Source: Pseudobdellovibrionaceae bacterium
GTDB lineage: Bacteria > Bdellovibrionota > Bdellovibrionia > Bdellovibrionales > Bdellovibrionaceae
Direction: 5' to 3'
NCBI GenBank assembly: GCA_947449255.1
Contig: CANFQX010000011.1
Coordinates: 54,434 to 118,433 of the forward strand
DNA length: 64,000 bases
Part shown: positions 35,499 through 43,229 of the stretch, one piece after another
How positions within the stretch are numbered: position 1 is the stretch's first letter
How the letters are laid out: each line of letters starts with the position of its first letter
Position numbers and translations under genes: made by a program
Notes under the pieces: model-generated
The model's input: only the letters and a program-made list of their open reading frames with translations
Databases searched by the model: none
Told to the model about the DNA's origin: nothing

Positions 35499-36371
35499 GT
35501 GAAAAATTCAATGGTTTTTTGGTTGTTGGCATTTTTAAGTTTTACAAGTTTTTCAGCCCAAGCGGAGATACCAAAAAACTTGAAATGCCTTTGGGTTGCT
35601 TACCCTGCATTTAAAATCATTGAAAAGTCTGAAACTGTGCTTTTTCCTGACGGCACCCAAATGCCCTATCCTGATGACAGCGGACTGGACCCCAGAAAAG
35701 ATTTTGATCAAATTGTTGAAAATGTAACCAGCCTAGAGCAAATGTTTTTAATTCCCTACCCTGCGGGCTTTCAAAAAAATCCAGCAGGCCAATATATTGT
35801 CAGGGCCCCCGGATTGAATGAAGATCCTGGACGCCTGCGCTATGAAGCTTTTTTTAAAAAAATATATGGTGAAACCCAAGCTGCTGCCAGATCCAACCAG
35901 GTCTGGGTGAACTGGGCTGTTGATCATTCTAAGTGGCTCTTCAATAAAAAATTTGGAGCGGCACAAGCACTGGAAAAGGTCTCTATAGACCTGCTCAAAC
36001 TCACTCACAAACACCCGGCATTAGCCCACTATGTGACCAGTCCCCTAGGTGGAACATTCAATTGGCGCCCTATTGCTGGCAGTCACAACATGAGTGTGCA
36101 TTCGTTTGGAGTTGCCATCGACATCAATCCCTCAAAAACGGATTACTGGCGCTGGGATATTTCAAAGAATCCAAATCAGGTCCCAAAATTTCGCAATCGA
36201 ATCCCAGCTGAAATTGCTGAAATTGCTGAAATTTTTGAATCCAACGGCTTTATTTGGGGCGGCAAGTGGAGTCACTACGACACTATGCACTTTGAATACA
36301 GACCAGAACTGCTGATGTCCAAGGAATACTGTGAGCATCAATTCAACGAAAACTATCCGAAACAGCCATAA
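35499..36371 (+). CDS. M15-family peptidoglycan carboxypeptidase/endopeptidase
   Basis: 290 residues, starting at GTG 35499 (an ATG four codons later is possible). A signal peptide ends near FSAQA (residue 22). The zinc site is SVHSFGVAIDIN (His201, Asp208) with DTMHFEY (His264) at the C-terminus, the SxHxxG(x)2xD...H pattern of VanY/M15 enzymes, with Trp-rich KWSHY before it. These enzymes trim D-Ala or cleave L-Ala/D-Glu bonds in peptidoglycan. Expected location is the periplasm or the secreted fraction. A triple AEI repeat (about 239-245) is a local peculiarity. Confidence 0.85.
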   Translation: MKNSMVFWLLAFLSFTSFSAQAEIPKNLKCLWVAYPAFKIIEKSETVLFPDGTQMPYPDDSGLDPRKDFDQIVENVTSLEQMFLIPYPAGFQKNPAGQYIVRAPGLNEDPGRLRYEAFFKKIYGETQAAARSNQVWVNWAVDHSKWLFNKKFGAAQALEKVSIDLLKLTHKHPALAHYVTSPLGGTFNWRPIAGSHNMSVHSFGVAIDINPSKTDYWRWDISKNPNQVPKFRNRIPAEIAEIAEIFESNGFIWGGKWSHYDTMHFEYRPELLMSKEYCEHQFNENYPKQP

Positions 36372-36491
36372 TTGAATAGACCAAGCCCGAACCAGCGATC
36401 AAACCAAAAACTGACAAAACCTGACTGAGCTTAACAGAACCTTAATAAAATCTCGATTGATCTTTTGATAAAACTGTATTGATCTCTTTGC

Positions 36492-37220
36492 ATGTTGAAA
36501 ATATTTAAATTTTCCGTTTTGTTGACCGCATTTCATTTTTATTTTCCTGCTTCTGCTGCGGGAACAGCATCGCAAGCTGAAGTGCAGTGGTCGATCTGTG
36601 AGAGCTCCCCTCAATCTTTTTTAAAGAAGTCTGATGAAGAATTTGAAGAAAAATCTTCCCGCTCGATTTCTTTTCTTGAATCCTCTGATTTATTTTATCT
36701 TGCTCATGGAGTTATTTTTCGCATGATCTCAAAAAATGAAGAGGGCTCGGTAAAAATAAAATCCACGATCAAAATTGATATCAATGAAAACAGTCCCATC
36801 GACTGGCAGTGGCTGAGCCTGCAAGACCACAAATGTGAAATAAATATTTACCATGGTAAAGAGTCTTATTCTTGCTCCATGGACAACAAGGACGCAGGCG
36901 ACCAACCATTCAATGACAAACAAATTGAAATGGTCAGAAAAGTGGGTGGAATCGACTTCGACTCTAGCCACCTTAAAAACATGAAAGTCTTTGGTCCCTT
37001 GAAATTAAATAAGTGGACTTCTAAGAAAACAGACTTGGACTTTGAGTCCGTGGACATCCCAGGATCAGAGCCCATCATGGAGCTTTCCATCCGAGTCCCT
37101 GATGCAGAAAAATATCAAATTCAAAAAAAGTATGATCTTTGGATTCAAGAAAAAGGCATTCACCTTTGTGAAAGACAATCTAGTCGCACGGAAGTGCTTC
37201 TAAAAAGCACACGCCCCTAG
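36492..37220 (+). CDS. Hypothetical secreted protein
   Basis: 242 residues with a signal peptide (cleavage near ASA, residue 23). The mature protein is acidic-to-neutral with scattered Cys (ICESS, HKCEI, YSCSM, LCERQ), suggesting one or two disulfides, and a beta-rich central part. I recognise no family. No ribosome binding site is obvious before the ATG. It is convergent with the Gly-rich protein gene, with two hairpins between. Confidence 0.62.
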   Translation: MLKIFKFSVLLTAFHFYFPASAAGTASQAEVQWSICESSPQSFLKKSDEEFEEKSSRSISFLESSDLFYLAHGVIFRMISKNEEGSVKIKSTIKIDINENSPIDWQWLSLQDHKCEINIYHGKESYSCSMDNKDAGDQPFNDKQIEMVRKVGGIDFDSSHLKNMKVFGPLKLNKWTSKKTDLDFESVDIPGSEPIMELSIRVPDAEKYQIQKKYDLWIQEKGIHLCERQSSRTEVLLKSTRP

Positions 37221-37232
37221 ACATTCTCCTCA

Positions 37233-37254
37233 CGGGCGATTTAAAATCAGCCCG
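37233..37254 (+). terminator. Hairpin after the secreted protein gene
   Basis: CGGGC-GATTT-A-AAATC-A-GCCCG: two five-pair arms with a one-base loop and one bulge, 13 bases after the stop. A short A/T tract with TTTT follows at 37261. Confidence 0.5.
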
Positions 37255-37276
37255 CAAGAATTTTAAACCCTAACAG

Positions 37277-37309
37277 TTTCATTTCAAAGCCACTGACTTT
37301 GAAATGAAA
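37277..37309. terminator. Perfect 13-bp hairpin between convergent genes
   Basis: TTTCATTTCAAAG and its exact reverse complement CTTTGAAATGAAA enclose seven bases. It lies between two convergent genes, nine bases from the stop of the minus-strand one. There is no long T run on either side, so it may instead be an mRNA 3'-end stabiliser. Confidence 0.5.
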
Positions 37310-37317
37310 TCTAGAAA

Positions 37318-37758
37318 CTATTTAGTCTCTGGTTTTTTGTTTTTCATTGCTTTTTCTTCTGGAGAAAGGCCCCAAGGTGAACCTTTTGGTCCGCCGGCAC
37401 CTTTACCGCCACCACGTCCACCGCGACCGCCCTTGCCTGCAGGAGCTGCAGCTTGTGCGGGTTTAGCTTGAACAAAGAATTCAGGGATAAAATGAAGCTC
37501 GTCAACCTGTACAGATTTTGGTGGAGCTGTTTCGCCTTCATTGAGTTTTACGATCACAACGCGTTTTAGATTTTGTGCATTGGTAGAAGCGATTTCTAGG
37601 GAATGAATCAAATACCCAAGTTTTTCACCTTCGATTTTAAGATTTTGACCCAAGTTTTCTTGGATTTCTTCAGGTGTCTTGCCTTCAGCTGCCAGAGCCG
37701 TCTTAGCTTGAATGGCTTTATTTAGAGTGATGACTGAGAACTCTGTAACTGCTTTCAT
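37318..37758 (-). CDS. Small protein with RGG-like glycine-rich tail
   Basis: The ATG at 37758 has AAGGA seven bases upstream; the frame opens five codons earlier at a TTG. The 146-residue cytoplasmic protein has a helical N-terminal half with conserved-looking KTPEEIQENLGQNLKIEG, a short beta part, then a Pro/Ala stretch and GKGGRGGRGGGKGAGG before a charged tail. Such Arg/Gly/Lys tails often bind RNA or DNA, but I do not recognise the globular part. The gene stands alone, with a terminator-like hairpin in its upstream region. Confidence 0.65.
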   Translation of the reverse strand: MKAVTEFSVITLNKAIQAKTALAAEGKTPEEIQENLGQNLKIEGEKLGYLIHSLEIASTNAQNLKRVVIVKLNEGETAPPKSVQVDELHFIPEFFVQAKPAQAAAPAGKGGRGGRGGGKGAGGPKGSPWGLSPEEKAMKNKKPETK

Positions 37759-37800
37759 GATTTCGTCCTTCAAATAAAAGATTGAAGCGCTATATTCATT

Positions 37801-37830
37801 AAAAAACCCCTCTGGGTCAACCTCAGAGCC
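37801..37830 (-). promoter_or_regulatory. Terminator-like hairpin upstream of the Gly-rich protein gene
   Basis: Minus strand: CTCTGAGG-TTGA-CCCAGAG (seven pairs, one bulge), then GGGG and six T. It ends about 42 bases before the ATG at 37758. There is no minus-strand gene just upstream whose end it could mark, so it is a candidate attenuator in the 5' leader. Confidence 0.3.
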
Positions 37831-38038
37831 CCATCTCAGATAAAATTAACCGCATCCTCGCATTTTTTTTATTCAAAAAAAACTGTCAGGGTTTAAAGCA
37901 AATCGCAAGACCTTGACAAAAAACATAACAATTTTTGGGCTCATATTTAATATTACTAAGTAGATTCAATAACTTATAAAAACAAAAGAACCCCTCACAT
38001 GGCCTTTGAATTGCTTTGCTAAGGCTGCGGGGGTCCCT

Positions 38039-38827
38039 ATGTCATTTAAAAAGCATTTTCCGCAATTCACATCGAATCTAACAGCCACGGCGCTAGCCGC
38101 ACTGATCGTCCTGTCTATGGGTTGTTCACAATCTGGGCAATTTTCAACCACTGGAAAACAAATCGATCCACTCACTGGCACCAGTGACAGCAACTCTATG
38201 AGTGGCACCAGCGGCCAACCCGTTGACCCGCCAGCTCCGGTCGCCCTCGCCTACAAGATGCAGACTCTGGCCTGGGAAACCTCAACCAACCCCGAACGCA
38301 CGGCTTGGTCCCAATATTTACAAGACCTTATTTTAAATAAATGGACCACCCTTTTAGCTGGAGCCGATGACATCGAAACCTTCTGTCCCCAATACCACAA
38401 CTTAAATAACAATGAGCGAGCCAACGTTTGGGCCGCCCTCTTTGTTGGTGTCGCAAAATACGAAAGCAACTACAATCCTCTGAGCCGCTTCAATGAAACG
38501 ACCATGGGGACAGACCCTATCACCAGGCAACCCGTCTATTCAGAAGGTTTGCTGCAATTGTCTTATCAAGATATTCAGGGTTTTTCCTTCTGCGAATTTG
38601 ATTGGAGCCTAGATAAGAACCTCAAAGCCACAGATCCTAAAAAAACAATTCTGGATCCCTATAAAAATCTTTATTGTGGAGTTGGCATCATGGCACGGCA
38701 AGTGGCTAAAAAAGGGATCATCACAGTTAGCTCTGGAGCTTATTGGTCCACTTTAAAAAGTGGCGGTCGCTATCAACATATTTCAGGCATTGCAGGTATT
38801 GTAAAAAAGCTTAATTTTTGCAATTAG
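38039..38827 (+). CDS. SLT-type lytic transglycosylase-like lipoprotein
   Basis: The ATG at 38039, preceded by GGGGG, gives 262 residues; the longer frame from 38006 has no advantage. The lipobox is LSMGC (Cys29). After a Gly/Ser/Thr-rich linker the catalytic domain shows FVGVAKYESNYNPLSR with likely catalytic Glu142, then SEGLLQLSYQD, the variant of the SLT GLMQ block. It would cleave glycan strands of peptidoglycan from a membrane-anchored position. Four Cys in the domain may form disulfides. A symmetrical hairpin follows. Confidence 0.78.
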   Translation: MSFKKHFPQFTSNLTATALAALIVLSMGCSQSGQFSTTGKQIDPLTGTSDSNSMSGTSGQPVDPPAPVALAYKMQTLAWETSTNPERTAWSQYLQDLILNKWTTLLAGADDIETFCPQYHNLNNNERANVWAALFVGVAKYESNYNPLSRFNETTMGTDPITRQPVYSEGLLQLSYQDIQGFSFCEFDWSLDKNLKATDPKKTILDPYKNLYCGVGIMARQVAKKGIITVSSGAYWSTLKSGGRYQHISGIAGIVKKLNFCN

Positions 38828-38863
38828 ATTTAAAAATGAGCTAGGTCAGGCGCCCTTGTTACG

Positions 38864-38886
38864 GAGACCTCGATATCTGAGGTCTC
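38864..38886 (+). terminator. Hairpin after the SLT lipoprotein gene
   Basis: GAGACCTC-GATATCT-GAGGTCTC, eight perfect pairs with a 7-base loop, 37 bases after the stop. Seven bases later comes a run of five T. The next gene is convergent, so it may serve both. Confidence 0.55.
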
Positions 38887-38899
38887 TGCATCATTTTTA

Positions 38900-39346
38900 C
38901 TATTGTACACCAATGAGGTTCAGTATCTTGAAACTCTCGATCGCGATTTGAACGTCATCCTGATTGCTCTCAGCAATAAAGGCTCTGAAGTTCATTTCAA
39001 TCCGCGCGCCAAATTTGGAGTAATAATTCGAACCACCAGAATAAACATTGAAAACTGCACTTACGGCCATGACATTATAATGACCACTGTGGTTTGATTT
39101 TAAGATTGTGGTCTCATTGCTATCCTGATCCAAGTTGGAACATTTTTCCAAAGGACCATTTAAACGGTAAGCCTGGACACCTTGAGCTGCAAGAATTTTC
39201 TTTAATTGCAACTCGAGGTTTGAATACTTGATCTCTTTAGTGCCTTCAAATTTAGCTCTGCTGAAAGCCGTTTCTACGAGACTTTCAACTTGAGACGCAT
39301 CGATTCTCCCGGCACTGTCAGAGGCCATTGAGATTTTGAAAATCAT
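38900..39346 (-). CDS. Hypothetical protein, third gene of the parA unit
   Basis: 148 residues, no signal peptide or membrane helix. The pattern is alternating helix and strand, with a central segment rich in Asn/Ser/Tyr. No ribosome binding site is clear before ATG 39346; an internal ATG at 39328 is possible. It follows the ParA partner gene by 54 bases on the same strand and is probably co-transcribed. Family not recognised. Confidence 0.55.
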   Translation of the reverse strand: MIFKISMASDSAGRIDASQVESLVETAFSRAKFEGTKEIKYSNLELQLKKILAAQGVQAYRLNGPLEKCSNLDQDSNETTILKSNHSGHYNVMAVSAVFNVYSGGSNYYSKFGARIEMNFRAFIAESNQDDVQIAIESFKILNLIGVQ

Positions 39347-39400
39347 TTACAGGCTGTCTAGAAGTTCGCCACTGGAAACCCCAATCAGAGTATTCATAAC

Positions 39401-39904
39401 CTACATGAGATCATCTAAGAGAGTTCTGATTTGCTCAAAGAACTGGGGTTTAAAAAGAGGCTTAGAGGAATGGGTTTTTATTTCTTGTGGAGGTCGAAGC
39501 TCCTTCATAAACTCAGTTCGACGAAGACTGAGCTTGTCTGCTTTTTTCTCAACAACGAGATCGGCATCAAAGCAGGGCTCCCATTTTTCAGAAATAATAT
39601 GACCCGCGCGGGTTTTACGCATTGAAGATACATAGAGAGGCTGTCCTTCGGATTCTATCACGAAGCGATATTGAATTTCATATTGATACTTGAGCCAAAC
39701 TTCAGCCTTGTATTTTATGGATTTCTTAGTGGCGATGGTTTGCAATGCAAATCTTTGCGAAAATCCGGATTGATCAATTATTTCAAAATAAACGAAATCG
39801 CCATCGTGCAAAAGGATGTCGATGAGCTCAACATTGGTGACAACCTTGTCACCAATGGGTTTGGTCGAATCTAAAAATAAAGGATTGATCGTACTCAAGT
39901 CCAC
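39401..39904 (-). CDS. ParA-coupled hypothetical protein
   Basis: 167 residues starting at a GTG that lies inside the last codons of parA: the ten-base overlap GTGGACTTGA contains the parA stop. Such overlap implies translational coupling and often a functional pair. The protein is cytoplasmic and mixed alpha/beta, with a PilZ-like feel (GDFVYFEI, then charged strands), but I cannot assign it firmly. It lacks the helix-turn-helix and arginine-finger features of ParB. The C-terminal 30 residues are charged and may be the ParA-contacting tail. It may be the cargo adaptor for this orphan ParA. Confidence 0.65.
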   Translation of the reverse strand: MDLSTINPLFLDSTKPIGDKVVTNVELIDILLHDGDFVYFEIIDQSGFSQRFALQTIATKKSIKYKAEVWLKYQYEIQYRFVIESEGQPLYVSSMRKTRAGHIISEKWEPCFDADLVVEKKADKLSLRRTEFMKELRPPQEIKTHSSKPLFKPQFFEQIRTLLDDLM

Positions 39905-40644
39905 ATTTCCACAGCGAGATTAGCCAGCGCAAGACCCGCAGGATTTTTTGGCGAGAACTCACGCATAGGCAAGTGTTTATGATGGGCTTCTTCAACCACA
40001 ATGGAATCTGGAATATAATTGTTGAACACTGGAATGCTGTGTTTCGCGCGCAGATCCCGAATCACTTGTTCGACGATGCGACGGTTTCGGTACTTGGAAA
40101 TAATGATTCCACGCACATCCACTTTATGTCCGAGTCCCGCATGAATATTTTTAAGAGTTTCTAAGATGAGCTCAATCCCCTTCAAAGAAAAATACTCGGG
40201 ACATATCGGGATCACGATATCTTTAGAGGCGATCAGGGCATTGACAGTGAGCAAGCCCAAAGAGGGCGAGCAGTCGATCACCACAATGTCATAATCATTT
40301 TTTATTTCAGCTAAACATTTTTTTAAAATGGATTCGCGACCGAATTTTGAAGCCAGGATGATTTCGATCCCACTTAGCATAATTTCAGATGGAATAACAT
40401 CAATTCCAAAAGATTCAGAGTGAACGACCGCCTCTTTAGCCCCAATTTCGGCAGTGAGAACATCATAGATCGTGTTCTCAAATTCAGTGTCACCGAAAAT
40501 AGCTCTTGTGGCGGAGGCCTGTGGGTCCAAATCAATCAACAGGATTTTCTTTCCCAATTGCGCCCATTGGGCCGAAACATTGATTGCGGTCGTCGTTTTT
40601 GCGACCCCACCTTTTTGATTAATAAACGAAACGACGCTGCTCAT
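39895..40644 (-). CDS. ParA-family ATPase (orphan)
   Basis: 249 residues. The deviant Walker A motif QKGGVAKTTT (about 10-19) and the DLDPQASAT block are those of ParA/Soj ATPases; DCSPSLGLL is the Walker B region. The protein is short, with no N-terminal helix-turn-helix, so it is of the Soj type. It dimerises on ATP and binds DNA non-specifically to position chromosomes, plasmids or protein cargo. No parB or parS-like sites are visible in the window. AAGGGA lies seven bases before the ATG. It leads a three-gene unit with two unknowns. Confidence 0.9.
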   Translation of the reverse strand: MSSVVSFINQKGGVAKTTTAINVSAQWAQLGKKILLIDLDPQASATRAIFGDTEFENTIYDVLTAEIGAKEAVVHSESFGIDVIPSEIMLSGIEIILASKFGRESILKKCLAEIKNDYDIVVIDCSPSLGLLTVNALIASKDIVIPICPEYFSLKGIELILETLKNIHAGLGHKVDVRGIIISKYRNRRIVEQVIRDLRAKHSIPVFNNYIPDSIVVEEAHHKHLPMREFSPKNPAGLALANLAVEMWT

Positions 40645-41177
40645 AATGATTTCCCTTGCTGAAAAGAAATGATTGTCATTCCCTACTTTAGACTAGCTTT
40701 TTCCATGCCCGAAGGAAAAGCAAGAGCTACTTTTTGAGATATTTCAGGTCTTAGGTCTAGTTTTAAAGATGTACGGTCGATACGGCACATCACCAAAAAG
40801 ACTAAAATACATTCTATATAGGGACCTTTAGCCAGCACTCGCATCCCCTATTTTCCTCTTCACTTAGTCCTTTAACTTACAGCTAAAAGCTCTAGTCCAG
40901 TCACTAGCCTCTAGAAAAAAAAAGAGCTTGATGAACTTTACCTACCTTATAAAATGGATCTTTCACTGCTTCATCAAACAGAAAATCCCCGCTCGATCGA
41001 ACACATCTAGTGCAAGGAGTAGAAAAAAATCAATATCGTAAGGGGAAACTATTCCCTCGTGAATCATGTTTTTTTGTAATAGATTTTGTTTATTTTTTAA
41101 TTTGATGATATGAATTTAAGCGATTTTTTATAGCTAAAAAGTCAAATTGCTGTTGGCGTTAAACAGGAAGGCTATTC
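40645..41177. other. 533-base region upstream of the transglycosylase pair
   Basis: The left end carries the parA leader. The rest is AT-rich and holds no recognisable gene. A hairpin GGGAA-ACTA-TTCCC occurs at about 41042-41055. A 36-codon ORF begins near 40931 without supporting evidence. There is a sharp rise in A/T towards 41178. It may mark the border of an acquired segment. Confidence 0.4.
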
Positions 41178-41999
41178 ATGCGGAAAAAGAAAGATAAAAT
41201 AGAGACGCAAAAAGCTAGAACTCCCATAGGAAAAACTCTTGCTTCCAAGAAGAAAGCGGCAGTTAAACCAAAAAAACAAAACCCACAAGTCCATTCCTGG
41301 CGAGTTTGCCCCTACGGGGAGCATTGGGTTAGGACAAATTCATTTCATATTCCTCCCAGCAAAACTCATCCCGACGGCAGCGTGACGACGCGCCACAAAC
41401 ATTGCGCGCGAAATCCTTCAGGAAAAGATCAGCTCTATCCAGAAGAGATTCAGGAAATTGCTTTTCAAAATTTTTCTAAATTGAAGATTAGTCCCTGCCC
41501 ACTGCCGTCAAGCTTCGGAGAGCATGGCACCAAATACGATGATTTAATTGCTGGATGGGTTCAATATTGGAATGATGTTCTGAAGCCCAATGAGCCGCTA
41601 GATCCTAATCTTGTCAAAGCGTTAATAGCCTCTGAATCCGGATTTGACCCAAATCAAATCGCGAAGAAAAAAAACTCGAATAGTGCGCGCGGCTTAATGC
41701 AAATTACCAATGACACTCGAAAACTTTTAGACGGCTTTCATGGCGATTTAAAGGATCACCTTGTTACAGCCACAAAGGCTGAATTGAACGATCCTAACGT
41801 AAATATTTGTGCTGGAGTAAGATGGCTATTTGAAAAAAAACTTCAAGCTTCATTTCACATGAAAAAACCCGCATCTTGGGTAGAAACAGTTTGGGAATAT
41901 AAGGGCCTCAGAGTTGCGAAAAATAAACAGGAAGCAGAGAACATTAAAAATATCTTTAACAAATTTTATCAGGAGTTTCGAAAATGCGGAAAATCCTGA
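41178..41999 (+). CDS. SLT transglycosylase without signal peptide, candidate antibacterial effector
   Basis: 273 residues beginning with a Lys-rich, non-hydrophobic N-terminus, so no Sec or Tat route. Residues 41-85 form a Cys/His cluster (Cys44, His49, His73, His75, Cys76) that may bind zinc; I do not recognise it. The C-terminal half is an SLT lytic transglycosylase: ALIASESGFDP (catalytic Glu153), ARGLMQITNDT and the AGVRWL block. A peptidoglycan glycosidase with no export signal suggests delivery by a dedicated secretion machine or by lysis. AGGAAGG precedes the ATG. It overlaps the next gene by 16 bases, as in toxin/immunity pairs. A phage-type endolysin is the alternative. Confidence 0.78.
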   Translation: MRKKKDKIETQKARTPIGKTLASKKKAAVKPKKQNPQVHSWRVCPYGEHWVRTNSFHIPPSKTHPDGSVTTRHKHCARNPSGKDQLYPEEIQEIAFQNFSKLKISPCPLPSSFGEHGTKYDDLIAGWVQYWNDVLKPNEPLDPNLVKALIASESGFDPNQIAKKKNSNSARGLMQITNDTRKLLDGFHGDLKDHLVTATKAELNDPNVNICAGVRWLFEKKLQASFHMKKPASWVETVWEYKGLRVAKNKQEAENIKNIFNKFYQEFRKCGKS

Positions 42000-42583
42000 G
42001 AGGTGCTTTTATCTTCTTCATTCTATTTCAAACCTCAACCTTCGTACTAGGATCAAATGCGAGTCATATTTCGGAATTAAAGTTAAAATACCCTCATGGC
42101 CTAGTGGGTGATGATTTTGGCGTTCTCACAATTAACGATTTAGCGCTGAACGCTTGTCATATCAAACCCAAGCCATTTGTCCCGGGTGCATTTAATCCTT
42201 ATGAGTACTGGCTCTGCTTTGAAAGTAAATCTGTGGTGGCCACTTGTGAAGACCAAGATTTCACAAATGAAGATGGGCACGTGGGGCGAGTCGTCGTAGA
42301 TGCACAAGACTCTGAGTTTTCTTACCATTTCATCGAATCACGGCCGTGGTCCATTCGGGACTGTAGGAGTTTCGCCAAGACTCTAAAGAATTTAATTCAA
42401 GGGACTTCGTACGCTTGCATTTCAGCTTCGTACATTGACAAAGAACAAAAAAATGAAAAAGGCAAAAATGTACGAATCGGAATTTTTCACCGACTCAAGA
42501 CAAAAAAGGGCTGCGAGGGTCAGGAGTGCAAACTGACAGAAAAAATGAAAAGGGAATATTGCCCTAGACTTACACAAAAATAA
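41984..42583 (+). CDS. Secreted Cys-rich protein, candidate periplasmic immunity protein
   Basis: 199 residues with a Sec signal peptide (core IFFILFQTSTFVLG, cleavage near residue 23). The mature protein has eight Cys, likely four disulfides, and no recognised family. AGGAG is eight bases upstream of the ATG, which lies inside the last codons of the transglycosylase gene. A periplasmic protein coupled to a transglycosylase that acts on peptidoglycan fits an immunity or inhibitor role in the compartment where the enzyme would act. This is inference from arrangement and topology; an accessory role is possible. Confidence 0.7.
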   Translation: MRKILRGAFIFFILFQTSTFVLGSNASHISELKLKYPHGLVGDDFGVLTINDLALNACHIKPKPFVPGAFNPYEYWLCFESKSVVATCEDQDFTNEDGHVGRVVVDAQDSEFSYHFIESRPWSIRDCRSFAKTLKNLIQGTSYACISASYIDKEQKNEKGKNVRIGIFHRLKTKKGCEGQECKLTEKMKREYCPRLTQK

Positions 42584-42590
42584 AAAATGC

Positions 42591-42798
42591 TTACCTTATT
42601 ATTTTAGCGTCCTCTGATTCCTTAAACCAATTTTTTGAAGCTAAAAGACTTTTAATTTTTCGGATAATCAGAAAAATCCAATGATGAAAACTCACGCGCA
42701 AATGTAAGCATGCGAACATAATTCTCTGGATCAGATATTCTACTTAAAGCTTTCAACTTAGAAATATAATCACTTCTATAAACAGCTGGGATGATTAT
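42591..42798 (-). pseudogene. Remnant of a Fic-family protein gene (C-terminal end, frameshifted)
   Basis: Minus strand: the frame reads IIIPAVYRSDY, KALSR, YVRMLTFAREF and LDFSDY, which I recognise as the C-terminal conserved stretch of Fic-domain AMP-transferase proteins. It then hits a stop after the A5 run (42660-42656). One base less restores the expected tail LLASKNWFKESEDAKIIR, ending at a TAA at 42591-42593. Upstream the frame closes at TAG 42814-42816, and the catalytic HPFxxGNG part is absent. The fragment touches the 3' end of the phage-type gene. It is a decayed accessory gene. Confidence 0.7.
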
Positions 42799-42799
42799 A

Positions 42800-43036
42800 T
42801 TAGTCTTCAAAATCTATTTGTATTTGTCTGTAGCGACTTTCGAGCTCTTCGAAAAGTTTTTTACATTCCTTCTTTTCAAGAAGTTTATCTATCTCTTCTC
42901 CATATCCGTGTTTGTGGTAGGGTCTAAATACCTTATCCCAAACTTCTTCATACATGCTTTTATACTTCCAGCCCTTCTGAGCCGTTTCAAAGTCTTCTTT
43001 CTCTTCGGGCAGATTAAACTCCAATATTCCCTTCAT
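42800..43036 (-). CDS. Small phage-type protein
   Basis: 78 residues, MKGILEFNLPEEKEDFETAQ at the start, which I recognise as typical of a small hypothetical family common in phages and prophages. The rest is charged and helical. AAGGG lies six bases before the ATG. It stands alone next to the Fic remnant and probably marks a past phage or mobile-element insertion. Function unknown. Confidence 0.65.
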   Translation of the reverse strand: MKGILEFNLPEEKEDFETAQKGWKYKSMYEEVWDKVFRPYHKHGYGEEIDKLLEKKECKKLFEELESRYRQIQIDFED

Positions 43037-43166
43037 GGTATACCCTTATTCTAGAATATAGTTTCATTTAAGGGTGTTTTATTATGCAACCTTTTATGCT
43101 GCCCTTAAATCAAATTCAATGAACCATTTTGCAATTCTTAATTCCCGTTCCCCAACTTCTCAGCAT

Positions 43167-43201
43167 AAAAAAAGCCAGAACTTCGCAGTCCTGGCTTTTT
43201 T
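43167..43201 (-). terminator. Bidirectional terminator after the zinc peptidase gene
   Basis: Seven A, GCCAG, a 12-base loop, CTGGC and six T. On the minus strand it stands 28 bases after the stop of the 43230-44117 gene. Confidence 0.75.
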
Positions 43202-43229
43202 ATTTATTGCTTTAATCTCTATCCAAAAA

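Noticed and set aside
36209..36240. Threefold GCTGAAATT repeat
   Set aside because: It lies in the M15 peptidase gene and encodes Ala-Glu-Ile repeats in a helix, with no sign of regulatory use.
40931..41041. 36-codon ORF in the intergenic region before the transglycosylase pair
   Set aside because: Too short, no good ribosome binding site, no recognisable composition. Kept only as a note.
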